NCBI GenBank assembly: GCA_035534855.1
Contig: DATLRD010000083.1
Location: 1 to 64,000 of the forward strand
Length of the DNA: 64,000 nucleotides
Direction: 5' to 3'
Origin: DATARH01 sp035534855
GTDB lineage: Bacteria > Pseudomonadota > Alphaproteobacteria > ATCC43930 > CGMCC-115725
Below, piece after piece: positions 34,321 through 42,976 of the stretch (the stretch's first letter is position 1; every line of letters begins with the position of its first letter). Below the pieces are notes generated by a model. The model made no database searches and had not been told where the DNA came from. It saw nothing but the letters and a program-made list of their open reading frames with translations. A program made the translations under genes and the position numbers.

Positions 34321-34339
34321 GCCGCTTCACCGAAGCGGC
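34321..34339 (-). other. Stable hairpin in the rpsB leader
   Basis: GCCGCTTC (34321-34328) and GAAGCGGC (34332-34339) form a perfect 8-bp stem with a 3-nt loop, about 80 nt before the rpsB start. There is no U-tract, so it is not an obvious terminator. It could be part of a leader structure for autogenous control by S2, but this is only a possibility. Confidence 0.35.
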
Positions 34340-34368
34340 CGCAACCCTGCGTGAGGTTTAGACGCGCT

Positions 34369-34397
34369 TAGGTAAGGCGGCGCGCGGGATTTGGCAA
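34369..34397 (-). promoter_or_regulatory. Candidate promoter of the rpsB operon
   Basis: On the minus strand TTGCCA (34397-34392) is separated by exactly 17 nt from TACCTA (34374-34369). The -35 matches consensus at 5 of 6 positions, the -10 is weak. The site lies between the upstream mscS stop and rpsB, where the operon promoter must be. A transcript from here would have a leader of about 120 nt. Confidence 0.35.
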
Positions 34398-34410
34398 GCG
34401 TGGTGCGGCC

Positions 34411-34485
34411 CCGGCCGCACCTAGCCCGGCCGCACCTAGCCCGGCCGCACTTAGCCCGGCCGCAGCTAGCCCGGGTGGCACTAGG
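34411..34485. repeat. 15-bp tandem repeat anchored on the mscS stop codon
   Basis: The unit CCGGCCGCACCTAGC occurs at 34411-34425 and 34426-34440, then with one and two changes at 34441-34455 and 34456-34470, and a diverged unit at 34471-34485 that contains the stop codon of the MscS-type gene. Read on the minus strand in the gene's frame, every unit begins with TAG or TAA, so the stop codon itself has been multiplied. Confidence 0.88.
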
Positions 34486-35647
34486 CGGAGTCGGTCGGCA
34501 TCGCCTCCGCCGGTGCCGTGCCGCGGCGCATCGCGCCGCGCCGCGCGCCGGGCGGGGCGCCCGCCTCAGGCTCGGCCGACAGGAAACCGGCCGCGCCGAC
34601 GATCTCGGCGCGCTGGTGCGGCAGCGCGTGCGGGTATTCCGCCTGCAGGAAGCCGATCAGCTTTTCGCGCACCTCGCAGCGCAAATCCCACGCCTCGCCG
34701 GCGTTGCGGGCGCTGACCAGCACGCGCAACTCCATCGTCGTCGGCAGCGCCTCGATCACCTGCATCACGGCGACCTCGCCATCCCACAATTTGCTGGCCT
34801 TGACGATCTCGTCGAGTTTCTGCCGCACCGCGTCGGTCGGCGTCGTGTAATCGACGTGCAGGCCGACCGTGCCGATCAGCCGTGCCGATTCATAGGTCCA
34901 ATTCTGGAACGGCTTTTCGATGAAATAACTGATCGGCAGGATCATCCGCTGCAGGTTCCAGATGCGCACCACGACATAGGTGCTGGTGATCTTCTCGATC
35001 CACCCCCACTGCCCTTCGACGATCACCGCGTCCTCGACGCGGATCGGCTGGGTGATCGCGATCTGGATGCCGGCCAGGAGGTTGCTCAGCACCGGCCGCG
35101 CCGCGAGGCCGAGGATGATGCCGGCGGCCCCGGCCGAGGCGAACAGGCTGACACCGTATTGCCGCACCTGCTGCACGGTCATCAGCGCCGCGGCGATGGT
35201 GATGATCACCAGCAGGGTCTGCGCCGTACGCCGCAGGATGTTGACCTGGGTGACGTGCTTGCGCGCCAACAGGTTGTCGGCCACGTCGGTGTGAAACCGC
35301 CGCAGGTAGAAATCGGCGGCGGTTTCGAGCGCTTTCATCGCCGCCCAGCCGATGGCCAGCACCAGCGCCGCCAGCAGCCCGCCGGCGAGGCCGCTCGTCA
35401 GCCGCGCGCTGAACTGCGCCGCCGGCAGCGTCGCCCCGAGCGCTAAGATCAACACCAGCATGCTGGCAGGCCCATGGCCGCGCGTCAGCAGTTCCATCAG
35501 GAACGGGCTGAACCGCCCGGCGAGGCGGATGATCCGGCCCATGAACCAGCGATAGAGCGCCAAAACGACGAGCGCCGGCACGACCATGATCGCGATGCCG
35601 ACCACCCAGTGCGGCACGATACCAAAGAGATGACCTAGAAAATTCAT
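34481..35647 (-). CDS. MscS-family mechanosensitive ion channel
   Basis: Inner-membrane channel that opens under tension to relieve osmotic shock. The product is 388 aa: about five hydrophobic helices (about 10-180), the pore-lining helix and MscS core with ASAGAAGIILGLAARPVLSNLL followed by AGIQIAITQPIRVEDAVIVEG, then a cytoplasmic alpha/beta cage and a disordered Ala/Pro/Arg tail. Start ATG at 35647; a longer frame upstream has no support. The stop lies inside a 15-bp tandem array. Confidence 0.92.
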   Translation of the reverse strand: MNFLGHLFGIVPHWVVGIAIMVVPALVVLALYRWFMGRIIRLAGRFSPFLMELLTRGHGPASMLVLILALGATLPAAQFSARLTSGLAGGLLAALVLAIGWAAMKALETAADFYLRRFHTDVADNLLARKHVTQVNILRRTAQTLLVIITIAAALMTVQQVRQYGVSLFASAGAAGIILGLAARPVLSNLLAGIQIAITQPIRVEDAVIVEGQWGWIEKITSTYVVVRIWNLQRMILPISYFIEKPFQNWTYESARLIGTVGLHVDYTTPTDAVRQKLDEIVKASKLWDGEVAVMQVIEALPTTMELRVLVSARNAGEAWDLRCEVREKLIGFLQAEYPHALPHQRAEIVGAAGFLSAEPEAGAPPGARRGAMRRGTAPAEAMPTDSA

Positions 35648-35730
35648 CGGTCCGTACTTACCGCGATCGCCCCCAAGTGGTTGGTGCCGACCGCCCCCCT
35701 TGTTACGATTGATCAACACCACGGGCCGGT

Positions 35731-35782
35731 AACGTTCCCCGGCCAACGTTCCCCGGCCAACGTTCCCCAGCCAACGTTCCCC
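35731..35782. repeat. 14-bp tandem repeat, about 3.7 copies
   Basis: AACGTTCCCCGGCC at 35731-35744 and 35745-35758, AACGTTCCCCAGCC at 35759-35772, and a partial copy from 35773. It lies in the 231-bp gap between the divergent mscS and small NIPSNAP genes, upstream of both starts. Each unit carries the palindrome AACGTT, so it could contain stacked protein sites. Confidence 0.85.
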
Positions 35783-35878
35783 GGGTCCGGCGGCCGGATC
35801 GTCGGCACGCGAAATTCGTCTGACCGCCGCCGCCGCGCCGCGCTATCCTGATCGTATCGCTATGGGGAGGATTGCGAC

Positions 35879-36202
35879 ATGGCCTTTTACGAACTGCGCC
35901 AATACCACGTACGGCCCGGCAAGATGAACGAATGGGTCAAGATCATGGAAGAGGAGATCATCCCGTTCCAGGTCTCGAAGGGAATGGTGATCTGCGGCAG
36001 TTTCCGCGGCGAGACCGATGCGTCAGCCTATGTCTGGATCCGCCGCTTCGAAAGCGAGGCGCAGCGCGAGGCGCAATACAAGGCGGTCTACGAGACCGAT
36101 TACTGGAAGACCAAGATCGCCCCGCGCGTACCAGACTGCCTCGACCGTGAAAAGATGGTCATCACCCGGCTCGTCGCGACGCCGCGCTCGCCGATCCAAT
36201 AG
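35879..36202 (+). CDS. NIPSNAP family protein (single domain)
   Basis: A 107-aa protein with one NIPSNAP ferredoxin-like domain: FYELRQYHVRPGKMNEWVKI at the N-terminus, then AYVWIRRFESEAQREAQYKAVY and a C-terminal beta strand. Function is unknown; the family is distantly related to stress-responsive dabb-type barrels. Strong site GGGGAGGATTGCGAC before the ATG. It stands alone between the divergent MscS gene and the convergent toxin-antitoxin remnant. Confidence 0.85.
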   Translation: MAFYELRQYHVRPGKMNEWVKIMEEEIIPFQVSKGMVICGSFRGETDASAYVWIRRFESEAQREAQYKAVYETDYWKTKIAPRVPDCLDREKMVITRLVATPRSPIQ

Positions 36203-36207
36203 GGCCG

Positions 36208-36542
36208 TTACGCGATCGGGAGGCGCCGCCGCGCACCCGATCGCGCTCGACCACAAGTATGCTCTTCAATAACCTCGGCGAGGCGAGCAACCACTTCGTT
36301 CTCGCTCCAGTCTCCGCCGCGGAACAGGATCACACCGGGGGCTGTCGCCGAAGCCAAGGCAAGAATCCGCGGGTAATCGAGATCCACGGTGACGACCGTC
36401 CGCGACCTCGATAGCGCGGGCGATGATTTCAGTATCCGGTGCGCGCCTGAGCCCGACCGCGGCGGCATGAACCGAGTCGTGGCCTTGCTCGGAGAGCCAT
36501 CGGGCCAGCGTCGGCGAGCGGCATGTCGATCAGGAATCTCAA
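36208..36542 (-). pseudogene. Broken DUF5615 PIN-like toxin gene
   Basis: Similar to DUF5615 PIN-like proteins that form toxin-antitoxin pairs with DUF433 proteins. The homologous protein is spread over three frames: LRFLIDMPL from the TTG at 36542; then, after an apparent 2-nt loss near 36516, PTLARWLSEQGHDSVHAAA and RAPDTEIIARA; then, after a second shift near 36400-36412, TVVTVDLDYPRILAL, VILFRGGDWSENEVVARLAE and a final RRRLPIA. Acidic residues typical of PIN folds survive in pieces (LID, TVDLDY). The first codon is TTG where the overlapping pairs often use ATG. Either a decayed toxin or two assembly errors. Confidence 0.7.
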
Positions 36543-36760
36543 GGAAGGGCGATCGTCTCATCCTCGGCGAGCAACGCCGCGTAACGCAGCGCCTCATCGA
36601 TATCTTCCGGTTCGAGATAGGGATAGGCGGCGAGGATGTCCTCCCGCGTCTCTCCGGATGCGGGCAGCCCCAGCAAGCGGGCAACCGGAAATCGTAGACC
36701 CCGGATGCACGGCTTCCCCGTACAAACCTCAGGATCGATGGTGATCCGCGTCAGTGCCAT
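36539..36760 (-). CDS. DUF433 antitoxin-like protein
   Basis: A 73-aa DUF433 protein (VapB-like antitoxin of the DUF433/DUF5615 type). MALTRITIDPEVCTGKPCIRG is the family's opening, followed by a helix-turn-helix-like stretch VARLLGLPASGETREDILAAYP and the ending LEPEDIDEALRYAA. GGTGAG stands before the ATG at 36760. It overlaps the start of the broken toxin gene by 4 nt. The antitoxin looks intact while its partner does not. Confidence 0.85.
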   Translation of the reverse strand: MALTRITIDPEVCTGKPCIRGLRFPVARLLGLPASGETREDILAAYPYLEPEDIDEALRYAALLAEDETIALP

Positions 36761-36817
36761 AGACTCACCATATCGGTACACAAGGGTATTTTCGGTATTT
36801 TCCAGTTCACGAAATCC

Positions 36818-39800
36818 TCAAATATCGTGCACATCGACCACACCCGGCAGCGACTTGACCGCGGCGCGAAAGCGCGGGTCGACCCGGAACCCGCCGGGCA
36901 GCGTGATCTCGACTTCGCTCCGCGGCAGGTCGAGTACCAGCGTCACCCGGCCGCGGCCGCTTGGCTCGTGGCCGAATAGCGTCTTGAGCCGCGGCAGCGC
37001 CTCCATCTCGCCGACAAACACGCGCAGCCCCGCCGCGGCGTGGGCCACCACCGCGTCGAGCGGCTCGATCTTCTGCACCGTCAGGCGCAGGCTGTCGTCT
37101 TCGTGGCGCACATCGATCGTCACGACCAGCGGCTGACCGCCGTCGAGCACGGCGCGGGACTGGGCCAGCACCTCGGAAAACACGGTCACCTCGAACATGC
37201 CGCTGGTGTCCGCCATCTGCACAAAGGCATAGCGGCTGCCCCGCGCCGAGGTGCGCTCCTTCTTGCCGACGACGATGCCGGCAAGGCGAAAGCGGGTCGA
37301 GCCGCCCGCCGCCATCGCCGCCGGCAAATCGGCAAAGCGCAGGATGCCGGCGCGTTCGAGGCTCTTGCCGTAAGGGTCGAGCGGGTGGCTCGACAGATAA
37401 AACCCGATCGCATCGAACTCGTTTTGCAGCCGCTCGACCGGCGGCCAATCCGCCACAACCGGCAATGACGGCCGTGCGGCAAAGCCCCAATGGGACTTGT
37501 CGCCGATGCCGGCAAACAGGCTTTCCTGCCGGCTCTCGCGCTCCTCGGCGGCGCGGCTCGCCTGGCGCAGCAGGGTTTCGGCCCCCGACAGGGTCTGCGC
37601 CCGGTTGGGGTTGAGGCAGTCGAAGGCACCGGCCTTGGCGAGGCTTTCGAACTGGCGCCGATTAAAGCTTTTGGCGTCGAGGCGCCGCGAGAAATCGAAC
37701 AAATCCTTGAACGGTCCGTTGGCCTGACGCTCGGCGACGAAGTCGCGCATCGCCTGGGCGCCGACCCCCTTCACCGCGGCGAGCGCATAGCGGATCGCGG
37801 GCTTTCCGGTCTTGGGGTCGGGCTCGACCGTGAAATCGACGCCCGACCGGTTGATGTCGGGCGGCAGCAGGCTGATCCCAAACCGGGAGAGCTCGGGGCG
37901 GAAATGGTTGAGCTTGTCGGTGTTGCCCATGTCGAGGGTCATCGACGCGGCAAGAAACTCGACCGGATGGTTCGCCTTCAAATAGGCGGTCTGGTAGGCG
38001 ACCAGCGCATAGGCCGCGGCGTGCGATTTGTTGAACCCGTACCCGGCAAACTTTGCCATCTGGTCGAAAATCAGCTCGGCGCGGCGCGCCTCGACCCCGC
38101 GCCCGGTCGCGCCCTCGACAAAGGATTTGCGCTGCGCATCCATCTCGGACTGGATCTTCTTGCCCATCGCCCGGCGCAGTAGGTCGGCGCCGCCCAGCGT
38201 ATAGCCGGCCAGCACCTGGGCGATCTGCATGACCTGTTCCTGATAGATCATGATGCCGTGGGTTTCCTTGAGGATCCCCTCGAGCGCCGGGTGCAGGTAA
38301 TCCGGCTCCTCCTGCCCGTGCTTGACCGCGATGTAGCGCGGAATGTTTTCCATCGGCCCGGGGCGGTAGAGCGAGACCACCGCGATGATGTCCTCGAACC
38401 GGTCGGGGCGGAGCTTCTTCAGCATGTCGCGCACGCCCGCGCCTTCCACCTGGAACACGCCGACCGTGTCGCCGTGGCTCAGCAGGTCAAAGGTCGGGCG
38501 GTCGTCGAGCGGAAGGTTCGACAAATCGAGCGGCGCCCCGTGCGCATCGACCAGTTCGACCGCCTTTTCCAAGACGTCGAGAGTCTTGAGGCCGAGGAAG
38601 TCGAATTTGACGAGCCCGGCGAGCTCGACCCATTTCATGTTGAACTGGGTCACCGGCATGTCGGAGCGCGGGTCGCGGTACAGCGGCACCAGCTCCGATA
38701 GCGGCCGGTCGCCGATCACCACCCCGGCCGCGTGGGTCGAGGCATGGCGGTAGAGCCCTTCGAGCTTGAGCGCGATCGCGATCAGCCGCGCGACCGCTTC
38801 GTCGCTGTCGCGCTGCTGCTGCAGCAGCGGCTCGCTGGCGATCGCCTGTTCGAGGGTCACCGGGTGCGCCGGGTTGTTGGGCACCAGCTTGCACAGCCGA
38901 TCGACCTGGCCGTACGGCATGCCGAGCACCCGGCCGACATCGCGCAGCACCGCGCGCGCCTGCAATTTGCCGAAGGTGATGATCTGGGCGACCCGGTCGC
39001 GGCCGTATTTGCCCTGTACGTAGCGGATCACCTCGTCGCGCCGCTCCTGGCAGAAATCGACGTCGAAATCCGGCATCGACACGCGCTCGGGATTCAGGAA
39101 GCGCTCGAACAGCAGACCGAAGCGCAGCGGGTCCAGATCGGTGATGGTCAGCGCCCAGGCAACGACCGAGCCGGCGCCCGAGCCGCGGCCGGGCCCAACC
39201 GGAATGCCCTGGCGCTTGGCCCATTGGATGAAGTCGGCGACGATCAGGAAATAGCCGGCGAACCCCATCGTGACGATCGTGTCGAGCTCGAAGGCGAGCC
39301 GCGCGCGATATGGCTCGGCCAAAGCGGGCTCGGTCGCCCCGCTCGCCGTCAGCCGTGCCTCGAGCCCGGCCTGCGCCGCCGCGCGCAGCTCCTCTTCTTC
39401 GGTTCGGTCGGCGGCGGTCGGAAAGGCCGGGAGGATCGGCTTGCGGGGCTGCGGGATAAAGGCGCAACGCCGAGCGATGACCAGCGTGTTGTCGCATGCC
39501 TCGGGCAGGTCGGCGAACAGCACCCGCATTTCGGTCGCGGGGCGAAAGAAATGGTCGGGCGTCAGCCGCTTGCGGTCTTCTTCGCCGACCACCCGGCCCT
39601 CGGCGATGCACAGCAGCGCATCGTGCGCCTCATAGAAGTCGCGCCTCGGGAAATAGGCGTCGTTGGTCGCGACCAGCGGCACGTCGTGGCGATACGCGAG
39701 ATCGATCAGCCCCGCCTCGGCGCGCACCTCCTCGGGCATGCCGTGCCGGGTCAGCTCGATGTAGAGCCGGCCGGGAAACGCCGCCTTGAGCGTGCCGCAG

Positions 39801-40288
39801 AGCATGTCGGCCGCCTCGCCCTGCCCCTCGGCGACGAGCCGGCCGAGCGGTCCGCCGGCGCCACCGGCAAGGCACAACAATCCGTCCGAGCCGGCGGCCA
39901 GGTCGGCCAGCGTCACTGCCGGGTCGGCGCCCGCCTCGCCGTCGAGATAGGCGTGGCTCACAAGGCGCAGGAGGTTGCGGTAGCCGACCTCGCTCTGCAC
40001 CAGCAACACGATGCGCTCCGGTTCCGCCGCGGCGCGGCCGGCCCGCGACCCCTCGCCGTCGCCGCGCGGCGCCAGCGCCACCTCGCAGCCGATGATCGGC
40101 TGGATGCCGGATTCGGCGCAGGCGATGGCAAATTCGAGCGCGCCGAACAGATTGCCGGTGTCGGTGATCGCCACCGCCGGCATCGCGTTCGCGCGGCACA
40201 GCGCGACCAGCTCCTTGATCTTGATCGCCCCCGCCGACAGCGAATAGGCGGTGTGGACACGCAGATGGATGAAGTCGGCGAGCGGCAT
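36818..40288 (-). CDS. dnaE: DNA polymerase III alpha subunit
   Basis: Replicative polymerase catalytic subunit. The product is 1156 aa: N-terminal PHP domain (HLRVHTAYSLSAGAIK, KELVALCRANAMPAVAITD), polymerase palm with GPGRGSGAGSVVAW and the catalytic aspartates in PDFDVDFCQERR, fingers with GYGFNKSHAAAYALVAYQT, an HhH region and a C-terminal OB fold (RFRLAGIVVGKKERTSARG). DnaE1 type by length and by its GYGFNKSHA block. The ATG at 40288 has GGAG upstream. Confidence 0.96.
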   Translation of the reverse strand: MPLADFIHLRVHTAYSLSAGAIKIKELVALCRANAMPAVAITDTGNLFGALEFAIACAESGIQPIIGCEVALAPRGDGEGSRAGRAAAEPERIVLLVQSEVGYRNLLRLVSHAYLDGEAGADPAVTLADLAAGSDGLLCLAGGAGGPLGRLVAEGQGEAADMLCGTLKAAFPGRLYIELTRHGMPEEVRAEAGLIDLAYRHDVPLVATNDAYFPRRDFYEAHDALLCIAEGRVVGEEDRKRLTPDHFFRPATEMRVLFADLPEACDNTLVIARRCAFIPQPRKPILPAFPTAADRTEEEELRAAAQAGLEARLTASGATEPALAEPYRARLAFELDTIVTMGFAGYFLIVADFIQWAKRQGIPVGPGRGSGAGSVVAWALTITDLDPLRFGLLFERFLNPERVSMPDFDVDFCQERRDEVIRYVQGKYGRDRVAQIITFGKLQARAVLRDVGRVLGMPYGQVDRLCKLVPNNPAHPVTLEQAIASEPLLQQQRDSDEAVARLIAIALKLEGLYRHASTHAAGVVIGDRPLSELVPLYRDPRSDMPVTQFNMKWVELAGLVKFDFLGLKTLDVLEKAVELVDAHGAPLDLSNLPLDDRPTFDLLSHGDTVGVFQVEGAGVRDMLKKLRPDRFEDIIAVVSLYRPGPMENIPRYIAVKHGQEEPDYLHPALEGILKETHGIMIYQEQVMQIAQVLAGYTLGGADLLRRAMGKKIQSEMDAQRKSFVEGATGRGVEARRAELIFDQMAKFAGYGFNKSHAAAYALVAYQTAYLKANHPVEFLAASMTLDMGNTDKLNHFRPELSRFGISLLPPDINRSGVDFTVEPDPKTGKPAIRYALAAVKGVGAQAMRDFVAERQANGPFKDLFDFSRRLDAKSFNRRQFESLAKAGAFDCLNPNRAQTLSGAETLLRQASRAAEERESRQESLFAGIGDKSHWGFAARPSLPVVADWPPVERLQNEFDAIGFYLSSHPLDPYGKSLERAGILRFADLPAAMAAGGSTRFRLAGIVVGKKERTSARGSRYAFVQMADTSGMFEVTVFSEVLAQSRAVLDGGQPLVVTIDVRHEDDSLRLTVQKIEPLDAVVAHAAAGLRVFVGEMEALPRLKTLFGHEPSGRGRVTLVLDLPRSEVEITLPGGFRVDPRFRAAVKSLPGVVDVHDI

Positions 40289-40483
40289 CGGCACTCCGGC
40301 GTTACGCGGCCCGTTATCGTAGCGCCCCCCGGCGAGATCGGCACGCCGCGCATCGGCCCCTCGCGATTCCGCCGCGCACGGGCGAGCCTCGGCGCCGAGC
40401 GGAGGCGCGAAAGGCATGGCAGATTCGCGGCACCAGTTTCATGGTACGCAGCGAAACGAACTTTTTGCGGCAGGAGCAGCAAG

Positions 40484-40915
40484 ATGCGGCGGTGTGGATT
40501 GATCCTCGGCGCCGCGCTGGCGCTGCTGGCGGGCATCGGCACGGCGGCGGCGCAGGCCCCCGCGCTGCTCATCGGCAACTGGATGACGACGTGGTTTCCG
40601 AACACGGTCGGCGAAATCTTCGTGACCGTCACTTACGTGCCCAATGGCCAGATCCGCGAACACCTGATGAACCGTCAGGCCGTCGCCTACGATTTGTTCG
40701 GCACCTATCAGTACAACTCCGCGACCTCGACCGTGCAGTTCGTGTTTGCCGACTATGCGCCCAAGCAGATGTGCTCTCCGATCGGCTGCCAGCCGGCGCC
40801 GGTGCCACCCGGACTCAACACCCCGACGAGCGCCCAGCTGGTGTTTCCGAACCCGAACCAGATGATGGCGCGCACCGCCGACGGCACGACGATGATCTGG
40901 AGCCGGACAAATTAG
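40484..40915 (+). CDS. Secreted protein of unknown function
   Basis: A 143-aa protein with a clear signal peptide (about 1-24: basic MRR, hydrophobic LILGAALALLAGI, cleavage near AAAQA). The mature part is beta-rich and reads like a lipocalin-type or DUF domain (LIGNWMTTW, EIFVTVTYVPNGQI, TYQYNSATSTVQF), with a Cys pair in QMCSPIGCQPAP. No family recognised with certainty. CAGGAGCAGCAAG precedes the ATG at 40484. It is divergent from dnaE and convergent with lolD. Confidence 0.75.
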   Translation: MRRCGLILGAALALLAGIGTAAAQAPALLIGNWMTTWFPNTVGEIFVTVTYVPNGQIREHLMNRQAVAYDLFGTYQYNSATSTVQFVFADYAPKQMCSPIGCQPAPVPPGLNTPTSAQLVFPNPNQMMARTADGTTMIWSRTN

Positions 40916-40927
40916 CCTTGCACACCA

Positions 40928-40962
40928 GTTAGCTATCTCGGCAGGGCGATCAGCCCGCTAAC
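40928..40962. terminator. Weak hairpin between convergent genes
   Basis: GTTAGC (40928-40933) pairs with GCTAAC (40957-40962) around an inner GGGC/GCCC stem. It lies between the secreted-protein stop and the lolD stop, partly within the latter. No U-tract. Confidence 0.3.
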
Positions 40963-41653
40963 CCGACCTGAGTTTGCCGCCGTCGAGCACCACGGTGCGG
41001 TCGCAGCGGCGCGCGAGGTCGAGGTTGTGAGTGGCGATCAGCGCGGCGAGGCCGCTTGCCCGCACGATCTCGATCAGCGTCGCGATCACCCCCTCGGCGG
41101 TATCGTGGTCGAGATTGCCCGTCGGCTCGTCGGCCAGCAGGACCTTGGGCTGGTTGGCCAGGGCGCGGACCAGTGCGACGCGCTGCTGCTCGCCGCCCGA
41201 CAGCCGCGCCGGGCGATGGCTCAGCCGGGCGCTGAGCCCGACCCGCGCCAGCAGCTCCGCCGCCCGCTCGCGCGCCGCCTGCCGGGCAGTTCCGGCGATC
41301 ATCTGCGGCAGCACGACGTTCTCGAGCGCCGAAAACTCGGGCAGCAGGTGGTGGAACTGATAGACAAAGCCGAGCGCGCGCCGTCGCAGCAGGGTGCGCC
41401 GGTCGTCCGACAGGTTGCCGCAGGCGACGCCGTCGATCAGCACCTCACCGCCGCTCGAGCGTTCGAGCAGCCCGGCGATGTGCAGCAGCGTCGACTTGCC
41501 GGCGCCGGATGGCCCGACGAGCGCGACGATCTGCCCCGGATACAGCGCGAGATCGATGCCGTTCAGCACCGCCAGCTCGACCCCGCCCTGGCGAAATACG
41601 CGTTTGATGCCGCGCAGTTCCAGCGCCGGCCCGGCGGCCTCGGCGGCGCTCAT
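40958..41653 (-). CDS. lolD: Lipoprotein release ABC transporter ATP-binding protein LolD
   Basis: ATPase of the Lol system that extracts lipoproteins from the inner membrane. The product is 231 aa with Walker A GPSGAGKST, Q-loop region FVYQFHHLLPEFSALENV (the LolD/MacB-type sequence), ABC signature LSGGEQQRVALVRAL, Walker B VLLADEPTGNLD and H-loop IATHN. The ATG at 41653 overlaps the lolC stop (ATGA). MacB- or FtsE-type ATPases are similar, but the partner gene decides for Lol. Confidence 0.94.
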   Translation of the reverse strand: MSAAEAAGPALELRGIKRVFRQGGVELAVLNGIDLALYPGQIVALVGPSGAGKSTLLHIAGLLERSSGGEVLIDGVACGNLSDDRRTLLRRRALGFVYQFHHLLPEFSALENVVLPQMIAGTARQAARERAAELLARVGLSARLSHRPARLSGGEQQRVALVRALANQPKVLLADEPTGNLDHDTAEGVIATLIEIVRASGLAALIATHNLDLARRCDRTVVLDGGKLRSG

Positions 41654-42897
41654 TCGTAGCGCAGCCCCTCGACCGGATCGAGCCGCGCCGCCCGCCACGA
41701 CGGGTACAGCGTCGCGAGAAACGACAGCGCGAGCGCCATGATCACGACCGTCGCGACCTGGTGCGGCACGATCTTCGCCGGGATCCGCGTGAAGTAATAA
41801 ATCTCGGCCGCAAACAGGTTCATGTGCAGCACGTTCTGGATGAACTGGCGGATCGCCTCGATGTTCTGGGTGAAGACGATGCCGAGGGCAAACCCCGCCA
41901 GCGTGCCGGCGACACCGATGCTGGCGCCGCTCATCACGAAGATGCGCAGGATCATGCCGCGCGAGGCGCCCATCGTGCGCAGGATCGCGATGTCGCGGCC
42001 CTTGTCCTTCACCACCATCGTCATGCCCGAGATGATGTTAAACGCCGCGACGATGATGATCAGCGTCAGGATCAGGAACATCACATCGCTCTGGATGTCG
42101 AGCGCGGCGACGATGCTGTTATTGGCGCGCTGCCAGTCGAGGATGCGCACCCCGCCGCCGACCGTGTCGGCGATGCGCCGGCCGTCGACCGCCGCATTAT
42201 CGGCGTTGGTGACAAAGACTTCGAGATAGCTGACCTCGTTCGGCAGCTTGAAGAAGAGCTGCGCAGCGTCGAGCGGGATATAGATGAAACTGTTGTCGTA
42301 TTCGTAGAAGCCGACATCGAACAGCGCGACCACCTTGTAGGTTTTCATGCGCGGCACGGTGCCGAACGCGGTCGCCTCGCCCTGCGGCGAGACGATCGTC
42401 AACAGCCCGCCGACCGTGACCCCGAGGCGCCGCGCCAGCCGGTCGCCGACCGCGATCTGGTCGCCGTCAAAATCGGCGAGCGAGCCGGCGACGATATGGT
42501 CGGCGATCAGCTTGCGGGCGCGGATGTCGGCCGGCCGGATGCCGCGGACCACGACGCCCGCGGCGCCACCGGCGTTGGTCGTCGCCAGCGCCTGCGCCTC
42601 GATCAGCGGCGTCGCGCTGACGACACCCGGCACCGCCCGGACCTTTTTCGCCATCGCGTCGAAATCTGGGAGCGCCGCACCCGAACCGTAGACCGCGAGA
42701 TGCCCGTTGAGCCCGAGAATGCGGTTGACGAACTCGATGCGGAACCCGTTCATCACCGACATCACGATGATCAGCGTCGCGACCCCGAGCATGATGCCGA
42801 GCAGCGAAAAGATCGCGATGACCGAGACAAACCCTTCCTGCCGCCGCGGCCGCAGATAACGGAACGCGACCATCCGCTCGAACCGGCCGAAGATCAC
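41650..42897 (-). CDS. lolC: Lipoprotein-releasing permease LolC/LolE family
   Basis: Membrane partner of LolD. About 415 aa with one N-terminal transmembrane helix (FVSVIAIFSLLGIMLGVATLI), a large periplasmic domain, then three C-terminal helices with the FtsX core (MFLILTLIIIVAAFNIISG, TMGASRGMILRIF, and the end YPSWRAARLDPVEGLRYE). One permease gene next to lolD fits the alphaproteobacterial LolCE arrangement, presumably a homodimer. The GTG at 42897 with AGGGGCC upstream is preferred; a TTG at 42948 is the only longer option, and an ATG lies 8 codons inside. Confidence 0.93.
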   Translation of the reverse strand: MIFGRFERMVAFRYLRPRRQEGFVSVIAIFSLLGIMLGVATLIIVMSVMNGFRIEFVNRILGLNGHLAVYGSGAALPDFDAMAKKVRAVPGVVSATPLIEAQALATTNAGGAAGVVVRGIRPADIRARKLIADHIVAGSLADFDGDQIAVGDRLARRLGVTVGGLLTIVSPQGEATAFGTVPRMKTYKVVALFDVGFYEYDNSFIYIPLDAAQLFFKLPNEVSYLEVFVTNADNAAVDGRRIADTVGGGVRILDWQRANNSIVAALDIQSDVMFLILTLIIIVAAFNIISGMTMVVKDKGRDIAILRTMGASRGMILRIFVMSGASIGVAGTLAGFALGIVFTQNIEAIRQFIQNVLHMNLFAAEIYYFTRIPAKIVPHQVATVVIMALALSFLATLYPSWRAARLDPVEGLRYE

Positions 42898-42976
42898 GGC
42901 AGCAGGCCCCTGAAACGGCCATCGATAGAGTCGGGTTGGCCGGGCCAAGCCCGGCTAATCCGCTTACGTCTGGACC

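Noticed and set aside
34321..34339. Hairpin as terminator of mscS
   Set aside because: No U-tract and it lies within the expected rpsB leader, downstream of the candidate promoter; kept only as a leader hairpin.
38732..40483. Plus-strand extension of the secreted protein over dnaE
   Set aside because: Antisense shadow of dnaE; the signal peptide and ribosome site define the start at 40484.
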